Shown here: one piece after another, positions 1 through 7,615 of the stretch
Layout: every line of letters begins with the position of its first letter
How positions within the stretch are numbered: position 1 is the first letter of the stretch
Assembly: GCA_023662875.1 (NCBI GenBank)
Contig: JAMPIG010000013.1
Span: 1 to 52,561, forward strand
DNA from: Roseburia sp.
GTDB lineage: Bacteria; Bacillota; Clostridia; Lachnospirales; Lachnospiraceae
Reading direction: 5' to 3'
Length of the DNA: 52,561 bases
Position numbers and translations under genes: made by a program
The notes under the pieces: generated by a model
What the model was told of the DNA's origin: nothing
Seen by the model: the letters and a program-made list of their open reading frames with translations, nothing else
Databases searched by the model: none

Positions 1-343
1 GGCAGATCTGGGCCGCCAGCTCCACGTTCTCCAGCGCCGTCAGGTTCTGCACCAGATTGTAGAACTGGAAGACAAAGCCCACGTCATACCTCCGGTACTC
101 CGTCAGCCTGCGCTTGTTGAAGGCTGAAACCTCCTGCCCATCCAGGATGACCTTCCCGGCGGTCAGCGTATCCATGCCGCCCAGGATATTCAGGATCGTC
201 GTTTTCCCCGCCCCGGAGGCTCCCACGATCACACAGAACTCTCCCTTTTCCACCTGAAAATCCACGCCGGAGAGGGCCTGGATCTCCACCTCGCCGGAGC
301 GGTATGTTTTTTTTACGTTCTCAAAAGAAACAAAGCTGCTCAT
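1..343 (-). CDS. ABC transporter ATP-binding protein (MacB/LolD-like), C-terminus cut by window edge
   Basis: This is the N-terminal 114 residues of an ABC ATPase; the rest lies beyond base 1. Walker A GASGAGKT is at residues 41-48 and the Q-loop glutamine is near residue 93 in FVFQFYNL. The pattern of an N-terminal strand, then SGVDFQVEKGEF, fits the MacB/LolD/FtsE-like group that pairs with FtsX/MacB-type permeases in export of peptides, lipoproteins or antimicrobials. The ATG at 341-343 has a GGAGG about 8 bases upstream. No terminator is visible between it and the response regulator gene upstream, so the two could be co-transcribed. The permease, if present, would lie outside the window, and the substrate cannot be told. 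Confidence 0.85.
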   Translation of the reverse strand, partial: MSSFVSFENVKKTYRSGEVEIQALSGVDFQVEKGEFCVIVGASGAGKTTILNILGGMDTLTAGKVILDGQEVSAFNKRRLTEYRRYDVGFVFQFYNLVQNLTALENVELAAQIC

Positions 344-444
344 CTGCCTGCCTCCCTGTTCCGCCGCCCGCCGCGGACACGGAAAAGGACAGCGCCGCCT
401 TCCTGCTTACCGGATATCGGCGCGGCGTCTGCCCTGGTTTTTCG

Positions 445-1332
445 TTACATCAAATTGTTCATCAGCTCTCCCAGCGCCTTCTGTACCAGCTCCTCCGCCG
501 CGCCGTCGTCGTACTCGTCAAGACACTCCCTGGCCTCCGCGCAGATATCGTTGACCACCGGCGGGATATCGTACCGCATCAGATCCTCCAGCTTCTGGGA
601 GGCGTCCTTCACCTTAAAATTCTGCAGATCGTTCATCACATAAAGCAGACGGGCATTCAGCTCCCCGGCATTGATGGACAGCTTATCCGGCTCCTCGTCC
701 TCCACTGCCTGCTCCAGCATCTTCATCACCCTGCCGATCATCCGGTCGGCGGTTTCCATATCGCCTGCCCGCAGCTTTGTCCTGACGCTCTGGAGCCGTC
801 CGAAGATCTCCTCGTCAATCTTAAAGCTCAGGATCTCATCCAGCTTTATCAGCATCTCCCGCTGGTTGCCGCTCTGCATGGCCGCCTGTACCTCCTTCAC
901 CCGGCCGTACAGCTCCTTGTTCTCCACCGGCAGCACGCCCACCTTCTTCAACGCCCGGTCGATCCGCATTACCAGATCCGGGCCGTCAAAGGGCTTCAGC
1001 ACATAATCCAGGATGCCGAGCTTGCTCCCCTCGATGACGGTCTCACGATCCTTGTTGGCCGTCAGCATGATCACCGGGATCGACACCCCGTTCTCCATGG
1101 TACGGATTTCCTTCAGCGTCTCGATCCCGTCCATCAGGGCCATCTGCACGTCCAAAAGGATCAGATCCGGCTTCTCCTTGCTCAGGAAACGCACCGCCCT
1201 TGCCCCGGAATTCACCGTGACCACCTCGTATTTCTCCTTCAGCTCCTGCTCGATCGTGGCCAGGTTGATCGCATTGTCATCCACCGCCAGAATACGCATC
1301 TTCCCGCTGCCGCCGTTGCCGTTAACATCCAT
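445..1332 (-). CDS. Response regulator (REC domain plus helical C-terminal region)
   Basis: The protein has 295 residues. The N-terminal receiver domain (about residues 13-130) shows the acidic pair in LAVDDN, the phospho-acceptor Asp61 in LILLDVQM, the Thr of MLTAN and the Lys of LKPF. The remaining 165 residues are acidic, look all-helical and carry no DNA-binding, GGDEF or EAL signature I can recognise, so the output is unknown. AAGGAGG sits about 11 bases before the chosen ATG; an internal Met at residue 12 is an alternative start. It lies 6 bases downstream of the REC-HPt gene, so the pair is probably one phosphorelay operon. No histidine kinase is encoded next to them. Confidence 0.85.
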   Translation of the reverse strand: MDVNGNGGSGKMRILAVDDNAINLATIEQELKEKYEVVTVNSGARAVRFLSKEKPDLILLDVQMALMDGIETLKEIRTMENGVSIPVIMLTANKDRETVIEGSKLGILDYVLKPFDGPDLVMRIDRALKKVGVLPVENKELYGRVKEVQAAMQSGNQREMLIKLDEILSFKIDEEIFGRLQSVRTKLRAGDMETADRMIGRVMKMLEQAVEDEEPDKLSINAGELNARLLYVMNDLQNFKVKDASQKLEDLMRYDIPPVVNDICAEARECLDEYDDGAAEELVQKALGELMNNLM

Positions 1333-1338
1333 ATGTCT

Positions 1339-2385
1339 TTATTCCTCCTTCTCCAGCCGGTCGGCCAGCTCACGCAGCAGCCGCTCCGCCTCGTCGTCCT
1401 CATACATGATCAGCTGTTCCCGGATCTCCTGAAGCCCGGCTTCCGCCGTCTCCTCCAGCTCATGCCCCAACAGCCCGTTCACCGTTTCCGCACATTCCCT
1501 GGAACGAAAATCCTCCATCTGCTCCAGCGCCTTCCGAATTCCCTGCAGAACCTCTTTCCTGCCAAGACGGCCGCCCTTTTCCTTCCCTCCCGAGGCCTTC
1601 TCCCAGCCCTCCAGGAACTCCGCAATTCTTTTCAGCAGCCCGGCGTAATTCTGGAAAAGCGCCCCGGAACGCCTCTCGATCAATGCCTTATCGCCCCGCT
1701 TTGCCGCTTCCTCCTGCTCCTTCGCCTGGGCGGAGAGCTCCATCGCGCCGATATTGGCGGAGGCGCTCTTCAGCGCGTGTACCTCCACGCCGTATACGGC
1801 GTAATCGCCCTTCTGCAAAAGCTGCTGCAGAAGCGGCAGCTTCCTGCGCCCGTCGGTTCCGTAGAGCCGCAGCAACTCCACATAATTCTCCACGCCGCCG
1901 GTATGATGCTTTTTCGCCTCCGCGATCTCGATCCCTTCGATTCGAATCTGATCCAAATCGGCGACGACAGCGCTGTCATCGCTCCGCCGCTGTTCTTTTC
2001 CAGAAAATCCCGGACACCATTTTTCCAGCAGCGCTTCCAGCGGCTCCCGCTCCAGCGGCTTTGTCAGCATATCCTGAAACCCCGCCTTCAGGAACCTCTC
2101 CCGCAGCCCCTCCGGGGCCTCCGCCGTCAGGGCGACGATCGCCGGACTCCCGCCGTTCCCGCCGCAGTCCCTGCGGATCCTGCGCATCGCCTCCACGCCG
2201 TCCATCCCCGGCATCCTGTGATCCATAAAAATAATCTGGAATTTCGTCTTCTTCGCCAGCTCGACCGCCTCGGCCCCACTTCCCGCCGTCACAGGCTCAA
2301 ACCCGTAATCCTCCAGCAGCGCCGCCGCAACCTCCCGGTTGATCAGATTATCGTCCACCAGCAGGATTTCGCACTCATTCCCCAT
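1339..2385 (-). CDS. REC-HPt phosphorelay protein
   Basis: The protein has 348 residues. Residues about 5-120 form a receiver domain with Asp55 in IIFMDHRMPG and the switch and active-site residues ALTAE and TKPLE. A histidine phosphotransfer domain follows, with the signature HALKSASANIGA and the predicted phosphorylated His203. A helical acidic tail of about 100 residues resembles the tail of the downstream regulator. Such REC-HPt modules normally form the back half of hybrid sensor kinases of the BarA/ArcB type; here they stand as a separate protein with no kinase core. It is first in a two-gene unit behind a good sigma-A-like promoter at 2419-2447. Partners and signal are unknown. Confidence 0.85.
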   Translation of the reverse strand: MGNECEILLVDDNLINREVAAALLEDYGFEPVTAGSGAEAVELAKKTKFQIIFMDHRMPGMDGVEAMRRIRRDCGGNGGSPAIVALTAEAPEGLRERFLKAGFQDMLTKPLEREPLEALLEKWCPGFSGKEQRRSDDSAVVADLDQIRIEGIEIAEAKKHHTGGVENYVELLRLYGTDGRRKLPLLQQLLQKGDYAVYGVEVHALKSASANIGAMELSAQAKEQEEAAKRGDKALIERRSGALFQNYAGLLKRIAEFLEGWEKASGGKEKGGRLGRKEVLQGIRKALEQMEDFRSRECAETVNGLLGHELEETAEAGLQEIREQLIMYEDDEAERLLRELADRLEKEE

Positions 2386-2418
2386 ATCTCTTCTCCGTTC
2401 ACACTTGCATTCCCTATC

Positions 2419-2447
2419 ATGTTACCAGTTTTTCTGAAATTTGTCTA
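2419..2447 (-). promoter_or_regulatory. Sigma-A-like promoter for the REC-HPt/REC pair
   Basis: On the minus strand TAGACA (2442-2447), a 17-base spacer and TAACAT (2419-2424) form a near-consensus vegetative promoter. It lies about 34 bases upstream of the ATG at 2385 and downstream of the terminator of the preceding operon. Confidence 0.6.
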
Positions 2448-2532
2448 GTTTATCTGCGTATCTTTTCCAAACGCGTTTCCGCCTTCCGCCGTTCACAAAT
2501 TTTCCGAAACCAGCGCCACGAAATTTTTCGTC

Positions 2533-2569
2533 AAAAACATGCCAGGTCTGCTTTGCAGACCCGGCATGT
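2533..2569 (-). terminator. Rho-independent terminator closing the TetR-controlled operon
   Basis: A 14-base inverted repeat (2537-2550 with 2556-2569, one G-T-type mismatch, 5-base loop) is followed on the minus strand by a run of T. It lies about 40 bases after the stop of the 41-residue microprotein gene and before the promoter of the response-regulator pair, so it marks the operon boundary. Confidence 0.8.
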
Positions 2570-2611
2570 CACACGAGATATTCAAAACGATTTTCGACCC
2601 ATCCTGTCTCC

Positions 2612-2737
2612 TTACTTCCCGATCCCAAACAAAATCTCCCGGAACAGCCTTGCGGTCTTCTCCTCCCCCAGCGCTTTCTTGAAAACATCTGTGGAAGGGC
2701 CGCCCTTCTCCAGCAGCTCCAGCAGTTTTTCCGTCAC
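2612..2737 (-). CDS. 41-residue microprotein, translationally coupled
   Basis: A GTG start overlaps the TGA stop of the upstream membrane-protein gene in the form GTGA. A GGAGG within the end of that gene sits about 8 bases before the GTG. The product begins VTEKLLELLEKGGPS and ends REILFGIGK. It is charged and amphipathic-helical, with no membrane segment and no Cys. I do not recognise the family. Coupling, ribosome binding site, compact position and a terminator just downstream support a real gene. The alternative is a frameshifted C-terminal piece of the upstream protein, because the reading frame continues directly from it. Confidence 0.5.
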   Translation of the reverse strand: MTEKLLELLEKGGPSTDVFKKALGEEKTARLFREILFGIGK

Positions 2738-3375
2738 TTTCCCGTCCTCCGTTCCGTCAGGTGCAGCTTCCCAAGCCCGTTTTTATGAAGCAGGATCGCT
2801 CCCGCCAGCAGCGCGCCCTGGCCGACGATATTGACGCCCTCCGCGATCCAGTTCATGGAAGCCTGTGTGAAATCCCGGGAGGAGAGATAGCCCATGCAGA
2901 GCGAGCTGACAAAGGAAAGCGCAAACAGCGCGACGAGCAGCGTTTTTTTCAGCTTCACGGAGAGGATGCAAAGAACGACGTCCATCATCCCCAGCCCCGC
3001 TACCATCAGCGCCACAAACACAAAGGTTCCGGAAAACACCGGCGGCGCGACCGCCAGCGCCGCCGCGCCGGACTGCCGGTAACAGAGCATGGCCAGAATC
3101 CCCAGCCCCGCCAGCAGAAAACCGATGGACTGCACCGGGAAAAACATGGCGTTTAAGGGCTCAAAATCGCAGACCCCCGCCGCATAGAGAAGCTTGTAGA
3201 GCGCCTTCAGCGCCCCCGCAAAAAGGATGTCGATCGTCCCCGCCGCAAAGAGCGCAAAAGCGCCCTTGCTCATCTTGTTATAAAGATCCCGCATCAGCAG
3301 AACCGAAGCGGCCCCAAAGCAGATCACCGGGATGAAATCCGCCAGCGCCATCATAACCGTAAAATTTTTCAACAA
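2734..3375 (-). CDS. Multi-pass membrane protein of unknown function
   Basis: The protein has 213 residues and about six hydrophobic segments, beginning at FIPVICFGAASVLL and including stretches near FALFAAGTIDILFAGAL and FVFVALMVAGLGMMDVVLC. The C-terminus is basic and presumably cytoplasmic. No catalytic motif is evident and I do not recognise the family. It lies 16 bases after the DUF1295-like gene and overlaps the microprotein gene by 4 bases, so it belongs to the TetR-controlled operon. A role next to the steroid-reductase-like enzyme, such as transport or a redox partner, is only a guess from position. Confidence 0.7.
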   Translation of the reverse strand: MLKNFTVMMALADFIPVICFGAASVLLMRDLYNKMSKGAFALFAAGTIDILFAGALKALYKLLYAAGVCDFEPLNAMFFPVQSIGFLLAGLGILAMLCYRQSGAAALAVAPPVFSGTFVFVALMVAGLGMMDVVLCILSVKLKKTLLVALFALSFVSSLCMGYLSSRDFTQASMNWIAEGVNIVGQGALLAGAILLHKNGLGKLHLTERRTGK

Positions 3376-3391
3376 ATCCCCCTCCGTTTTC

Positions 3392-4213
3392 TCAATTCTT
3401 TCCGCGCTTGTTCAGGTGATAAATCGGAACCAGCGGAAGGATGATCGGCGTCCGGTCGGCGTAGGAGTTATACTCCTGATCGTCGCCGTAGCGGGCCATC
3501 TGCCGCTTCTCCAGACGCTGCGCGCCGTTGAACATGATAAAGACGATGCAGATATAGGCGATGATCGCCGTGATCCACTGTCCCGCCGACGCGTAAGCCG
3601 TGATTCCGCTGATAAAGACGCCTGTCCAGAAGATGATCTCTCCCAGATAATTCGGGCAGCGAACCATCTTGTAGAGTCCCTGGGTCGCCACCATCTCGGG
3701 ACGAGCCTTCTTCTGGGCGGATTTCTGCTTATCCGCGACGGACTCCATCAAAAGCCCCAGCGCGGAGATCACAAAGCCGACGACCGGTACGGCGATATCC
3801 GCCGCCCCGTTGTTGCTGCGGAACAGCATAGGACTCACCTGGGCCGTATAGAGCACGGCGACGCAGAGCCAGATTGCCGCCAGTACAAAGACCGGCATCT
3901 TTTTCTCGTTATTCTTCGCCAGGGTATCCTTCGCCACATCGGTCTTCCGGAAGGAGGCGTTCTTAAACTCCCGCACCAGAAGGAAGCCCGACAGCCGGAT
4001 CCCGTAAGCCAGGAACAGGGCCGCCTGCACCAGGACGATCCAGAGCGGCGTAGCCGACGGATTGAGCAGGTACATGACGAGCACCGCGATTCCGCCCCCC
4101 GCCACGGCAAAGCCGTAACCGATGGAGAGGAAGTAGACATACTTGTAAAATCCCACGCAGCAGAGAACCGCGCAGACAATCCATAAAATACCAAGCAGCG
4201 ACCAGGGCATCAT
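3392..4213 (-). CDS. DUF1295 / steroid 5-alpha-reductase-like membrane enzyme
   Basis: The protein has 273 residues with about seven membrane segments. The C-terminal motif GLYKMVRCPNYLGEIIFWTG, followed by an acidic RYGDDQEYNSY stretch, is typical of the DUF1295/3-oxo-5-alpha-steroid 4-dehydrogenase C-terminal superfamily. That superfamily also contains isoprenylcysteine and phospholipid methyltransferases. In the reductase branch this region binds NADPH and the protein reduces a lipid enone double bond. Family membership is well supported; the substrate is not. The ATG overlaps the stop of the SDR gene (ATGA). Neighbours encode an FMN-binding protein and a Rossmann-fold oxidoreductase, so a small redox pathway on a hydrophobic substrate is plausible. 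Confidence 0.75.
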   Translation of the reverse strand: MMPWSLLGILWIVCAVLCCVGFYKYVYFLSIGYGFAVAGGGIAVLVMYLLNPSATPLWIVLVQAALFLAYGIRLSGFLLVREFKNASFRKTDVAKDTLAKNNEKKMPVFVLAAIWLCVAVLYTAQVSPMLFRSNNGAADIAVPVVGFVISALGLLMESVADKQKSAQKKARPEMVATQGLYKMVRCPNYLGEIIFWTGVFISGITAYASAGQWITAIIAYICIVFIMFNGAQRLEKRQMARYGDDQEYNSYADRTPIILPLVPIYHLNKRGKN

Positions 4214-5070
4214 GCTTTCTCCTCCTTAAAGCTCTTTTTAATATATTCCGCGAAGCTCATATCGCCGTAAACCGTAGAGCCCACCATCTCCTCCGTCAGC
4301 GTCCACTTGGAGAAGCGAAGGATCGCTTCCTTCCCGTTCTTCTTAAACTTGTTGACAAAGGCCAGCACGTCGAAGAGGAAGGCGGGAGCGCGCTTGATCA
4401 CAGGCTCCTTGCCCGCCGCCCGGAAGCAGAGGTTTGCGATCTCCTCGTAGGAGTAGGTTTCCTTCCCGCCGATGTCGTAGGTCTTGTTCTGGTCGCACAT
4501 ATGCGCCACGATGAACTCCGCGAAATCCTCCGTGGAAATCACGTTGGCGTGGACGGCTTCCTTTCCCAGAAGGGTTACCTCGCCCTTTTCGATCATGGGC
4601 TTAAACACCTTTACGATATCGTAGAAATAGCCGGTTGGACGATTGATACAGTAGGTGAGCCCGCTCTTCTTCAGCTCCTCCTCGAAGAGGTACTTCGCGT
4701 GAAGCATGGGAACCTTGGGGGCCTTATCCGCCTTCAGGACGGAGATATAGGTAAAGTTTTTCACCCCGGCCTTCTTCGCCTCGTTCAGCAGGTTCAGATT
4801 GCCCTGATAATCGATCTCGTAATTCGTCACGGTCGCGGAGGTCTTCGTCAGTCCCACCGTCGTCACGACGACGTCCGCCCCGTCGCAGAGTCCCGCCATG
4901 GTCTCCGGCTTCGTCACGTCGATCTTGCGGAAGGTATACTTCCCGGTCAGCCCCAGATCCCGCTCGATCATATCCGCGGCGACGACCTCGTGTCCCTGCG
5001 CAAGCAATACCCTGAAAATATCGGTGCCCAGATTGCCGTACGCGCCTGCCAATACTACCTTCATCCTCAT
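4210..5070 (-). CDS. NAD(P)-dependent SDR/NmrA-like epimerase-type protein
   Basis: The protein has 286 residues. The N-terminal dinucleotide-binding motif GAYGNLG (about residues 8-15) and the Rossmann pattern (acidic D at the end of strand 2, then IDVT, then VVVTTVG) place it among atypical/extended short-chain dehydrogenases of the NmrA/epimerase type. The usual catalytic YxxxK is not evident in its standard place; HAKYLFEEELKKSG holds a candidate Tyr but is typical of NmrA-like proteins that act as reductases or redox sensors. It lies 7 bases after the FMN-protein gene and overlaps the DUF1295-like gene by 4 bases, so the three are co-translated. The substrate is unknown. Confidence 0.8.
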   Translation of the reverse strand: MRMKVVLAGAYGNLGTDIFRVLLAQGHEVVAADMIERDLGLTGKYTFRKIDVTKPETMAGLCDGADVVVTTVGLTKTSATVTNYEIDYQGNLNLLNEAKKAGVKNFTYISVLKADKAPKVPMLHAKYLFEEELKKSGLTYCINRPTGYFYDIVKVFKPMIEKGEVTLLGKEAVHANVISTEDFAEFIVAHMCDQNKTYDIGGKETYSYEEIANLCFRAAGKEPVIKRAPAFLFDVLAFVNKFKKNGKEAILRFSKWTLTEEMVGSTVYGDMSFAEYIKKSFKEEKA

Positions 5071-5077
5071 ATCCCCC

Positions 5078-6004
5078 TTATTTTTCGTTCTTTTCCTTCG
5101 CCCGCTTGTCGTTGATAATCTTCATATGCTCCGCCGTGATCAGCTCGACGTTGTTCTCCCTGGCCCAGCTGACGCAGCCCTTTAAAACCGTGGAGAGGAA
5201 GACCCGGGGAACGCCCAGGATCGTCATCAGCGCGTCGTCGGTAAACTTGATCTTGTCGTCGATCCGATCCGCCGCGTACCGGACGGACTCCAGGGAAGCC
5301 TGCCGCATCTGCAAAAGCTCCGCCCGCATCCTGGTCTTTCTGTGGAACCAGAAGTTCTTGCTGTCGCGGTAGCCGTAATCCACCGGCAGGGGCGGGAAGT
5401 CCTTCGCCGTAACGCCGTTGATGATCGCGTCCCGGTATTTCTTCTTCATCAGGATCTTGTCAACCCGGAGAATAAAATGAGCCCCGAACTTGCTGGTGAT
5501 TCCGTTAAAGTCATGATAAGGCCCCTCGTAGCCGTTCAGCTCTCCCGGCTGATCCTTCTCCGCGCCGTCCAGCTCCCGCATCCAGGTACACTCGATGACC
5601 TGGATCGCGTCTGTCAAGACTTGTGGCCTGGTCTCCCCGGTCTCCTCCTCGATCATACTCTTCTCCAGCCGGAAGTTACACTTGGGCATCTTCTCCGAGG
5701 GCTTATCCCCCGGCCAGGAAAGCTTCACCGCCTCCTTGAAGGTCTTCGGCTTGTCGTCCACAAAGTTGATGGCGCATTTCCCCGTGCGCAGAATATTCTG
5801 GGCGGTGTTGGAGGAATTGCGGCAGCTCAGCAGCATGGCATAATAGTCCTTCCCCGCCACATAGTAGGGCTGCACCAGGGAATAAGGCCCCAGGTTCGTC
5901 ATGCCGTCCTCGCAGAGAGTACTGATCACGACGGTGGGCATCGGGAAGAACAACGAGGTCTGATAAAAGTTATCCACGATGCGTAGGTTTTCGAAACTGC
6001 TCAT
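5078..6004 (-). CDS. Flavin reductase-like (FMN-binding split barrel) protein with PCP_red-like tail
   Basis: The protein has 308 residues. The first two thirds (MPTVVISTLCEDG, NLGPYSLVQPYYV, then SSNTAQNILRTGKCAINFV) match the flavin-reductase-like split-barrel fold that binds FMN. The last 50 residues (DDALMTILGVPRVFLSTVLK onward) resemble the small PCP_red-type domain often found at the end of light-independent protochlorophyllide reductase and other redox proteins. AAGGAG lies 7 bases before the ATG at 6004; a longer in-frame start at 6067 lacks a good site. First structural gene after tetR, it probably supplies reduced flavin or performs an FMN-dependent reduction. The substrate is unknown. 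Confidence 0.8.
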   Translation of the reverse strand: MSSFENLRIVDNFYQTSLFFPMPTVVISTLCEDGMTNLGPYSLVQPYYVAGKDYYAMLLSCRNSSNTAQNILRTGKCAINFVDDKPKTFKEAVKLSWPGDKPSEKMPKCNFRLEKSMIEEETGETRPQVLTDAIQVIECTWMRELDGAEKDQPGELNGYEGPYHDFNGITSKFGAHFILRVDKILMKKKYRDAIINGVTAKDFPPLPVDYGYRDSKNFWFHRKTRMRAELLQMRQASLESVRYAADRIDDKIKFTDDALMTILGVPRVFLSTVLKGCVSWARENNVELITAEHMKIINDKRAKEKNEK

Positions 6005-6109
6005 TTCTTTTCTCCTTTTCTTTTTTATAGACAACGGAATCCTCTTCAAGAGAAATCCCATTGCCATGAATCACTCGACGCCTGTTTTACGGCCCCGTGA
6101 TTTTCATTC

Positions 6110-6622
6110 TTATGCCAGAATCCGCTCCAGCACAGCGTAGATCTCCTCGAAGCTCTTCCCCGCCGTCGTCCAGATCAGCAGGGCTTCCGCGGCAAACTCC
6201 GCCAGAAACTCCCTGTTTTCTCCCCGGCAGACCGGCAGAATCCGCCCCGCCAGCTGATCCCGCAGCATCTTATGCCGTTTCGTAAATACCGCCGAGAAAG
6301 CCTTTACCGCCTCCTCGTCCGCAAACAGGGCGCTGTATTGCTCCGAAAATTCCCGCAGCTCCCGGTAGATCCCCCGCAGCAAAGCCTTCGAATCCTGCGT
6401 GGCGCAGCCGTCAATCCGGCTTAAGGATTTCATCCAGTCCTCCGCCATAAAGCTGGCGATCAGCATATCCTTCGAGGGAAAATAATTATAGACCGTGCCC
6501 ACGGCCAGACCGCAGGCTCCCGCCACAGAGCGGATCGTCGCCCTCGCGTAGCCCTTCTCTGCCAACTGCCGCCTCGCCTCCGCCAGAAGCGTCCTGCGCA
6601 CATCCTCAATGATCTTCGGCAT
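6110..6622 (-). CDS. TetR-family transcriptional repressor
   Basis: The protein has 170 residues. The N-terminal helix-turn-helix (ATIRSVAGACGLAVGTVYNYF, about residues 28-48 read in two parts, then PSKDMLI) is a textbook TetR DNA-binding domain. The C-terminal ligand domain is variable and gives no clue to the effector. A perfect palindrome at 6643-6658 sits between its own -10 box and ribosome binding site, so autorepression is likely. Because the next five genes follow on the same strand without a terminator, it probably controls the whole FMN-protein/SDR/DUF1295 operon, with a hydrophobic small molecule as the likely inducer. Confidence 0.9.
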   Translation of the reverse strand: MPKIIEDVRRTLLAEARRQLAEKGYARATIRSVAGACGLAVGTVYNYFPSKDMLIASFMAEDWMKSLSRIDGCATQDSKALLRGIYRELREFSEQYSALFADEEAVKAFSAVFTKRHKMLRDQLAGRILPVCRGENREFLAEFAAEALLIWTTAGKSFEEIYAVLERILA

Positions 6623-6642
6623 AGCCTGCCCGCGCCTCCTTT

Positions 6643-6658
6643 TATGAACACGTTCATA
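6643..6658. promoter_or_regulatory. Predicted TetR operator
   Basis: TATGAAC-AC-GTTCATA is a perfect 7-base inverted repeat with a 2-base centre. It lies just downstream of the -10 box of the tetR promoter and 20 bases before the tetR start codon, the usual place for an autoregulatory TetR operator. Confidence 0.65.
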
Positions 6659-6665
6659 TAATTCT

Positions 6666-6694
6666 ATTAAATAACAATTTCAAGGATAAGTCAA
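6666..6694 (-). promoter_or_regulatory. Sigma-A-like promoter of tetR
   Basis: On the minus strand TTGACT (6689-6694), 17 bases and TTTAAT (6666-6671) form a strong vegetative promoter. Its start point would fall at or beside the palindromic operator. Confidence 0.65.
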
Positions 6695-6716
6695 GAACTA
6701 TCATCCGCTGATTCGC

Positions 6717-6747
6717 GCAAAAAAAGCAGGCCCCGAAGAACCTGCTT
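6717..6747 (-). terminator. Terminator after the ECF/anti-sigma operon
   Basis: A 7-base stem (6724-6730 with 6741-6747) with a 10-base loop is followed on the minus strand by seven T. It lies about 90 bases after the stop of the anti-sigma gene; the stretch between (6748-6835) holds nothing I recognise. Confidence 0.75.
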
Positions 6748-6835
6748 CTTACCTTCACTCTTCCTTCCTGCCGTCCGCGTCTCGGCCTTCGTCTCCTTTT
6801 ACGCTCACAGTCGGAAGTGCAAGCCTGCTCAAATC

Positions 6836-7615
6836 CTAATGTCCATGATGTCCTCCGTGACCGCTTCCGTCTCCGTGTCCGCTTCCGCCCGTCCCGTCTC
6901 CATGCCCCTTACAGCCGTCGATGCGCTCCTGGATTTCTCCCATGGTCATCCCGTGACAGTCCTCCACGGTAACGCTCCCGTCGTACTCCGCAAGCTCCAG
7001 GTAAGCCCTGTACTTTCCGAAGGACATTTCATGCTCATGAGCCGCCTCCCGACAGGTCTCGTCGCTGGTATAGATCAACGCCTCATAGGCTCCCCACGCC
7101 TCGCCCGACTCCAGCCGGGCCAGGATAGCGTCCGGCTCCTTTGCGATCACGGTGAAAAACAGCTGCGAGTCCGCACCCAGATAGCCGCTGTTCTCTTCCT
7201 TTTCCAGCAGCCGCTCAACCGCCTGCAGATAGGGCAGATTGTTCAGGGACAGCTGCCCCAGAACGCCTTTTCCGTCCTCATTGTACCCTTTCGCGGACAC
7301 TACTCTTCCAAACCGGTTAATCTCCAGCTCCACGGAGGGGTTTACGTCGATGCTGAGGTAGACTGTCGGCCTCTCGTACAGGGAATAGCTCCCCACAGTC
7401 AGGAAAAGAAGCAGACATGCCGCCAAGGCCAATCGCGGAACCGGATGCCTCCCGCCCGCTTTAGCGCGCATCCTATCAATCGTTTGAAAAGAACTTACAT
7501 AGTTCTTCCGTCTCTCCAGCTTTTTCCGCCGCTCCTCCACCGCCTTCAGCGTATCCCGCTTCAGCTCCTCGGAGGCCCTGATTCCCTCCATACTTTCCCG
7601 AATCCCGTTCGTCAT
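6836..7615 (-). CDS. RsgI-like anti-sigma factor with Gly/His-rich tail
   Basis: The protein has 259 residues. A charged cytoplasmic N-terminus (1-60) precedes one membrane segment (about 61-79). The extracytoplasmic motif VNPSVELEINRFGRVVSAKG (91-110) is characteristic of the RsgI-type anti-sigma domain. The C-terminus ends in a run of Gly, His and Asp that looks metal-binding. The ATG at 7615 overlaps the stop of the sigma-factor gene (ATGA) and has GGAGG 9 bases upstream; a TTG at 7621 is too close to that site. The N-terminal part should hold the ECF sigma factor at the membrane. The His-rich tail suggests a metal or envelope signal, which is inference. Confidence 0.8.
   Translation of the reverse strand: MTNGIRESMEGIRASEELKRDTLKAVEERRKKLERRKNYVSSFQTIDRMRAKAGGRHPVPRLALAACLLLFLTVGSYSLYERPTVYLSIDVNPSVELEINRFGRVVSAKGYNEDGKGVLGQLSLNNLPYLQAVERLLEKEENSGYLGADSQLFFTVIAKEPDAILARLESGEAWGAYEALIYTSDETCREAAHEHEMSFGKYRAYLELAEYDGSVTVEDCHGMTMGEIQERIDGCKGHGDGTGGSGHGDGSGHGGHHGH

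Noticed and set aside
304..2448. Very long open frame on the plus strand opposite the two response regulator genes
   Set aside because: It is the complement of two genes with clear domains, has no ribosome binding site and encodes Leu/His/Arg-rich sequence typical of antisense frames in GC-rich DNA.
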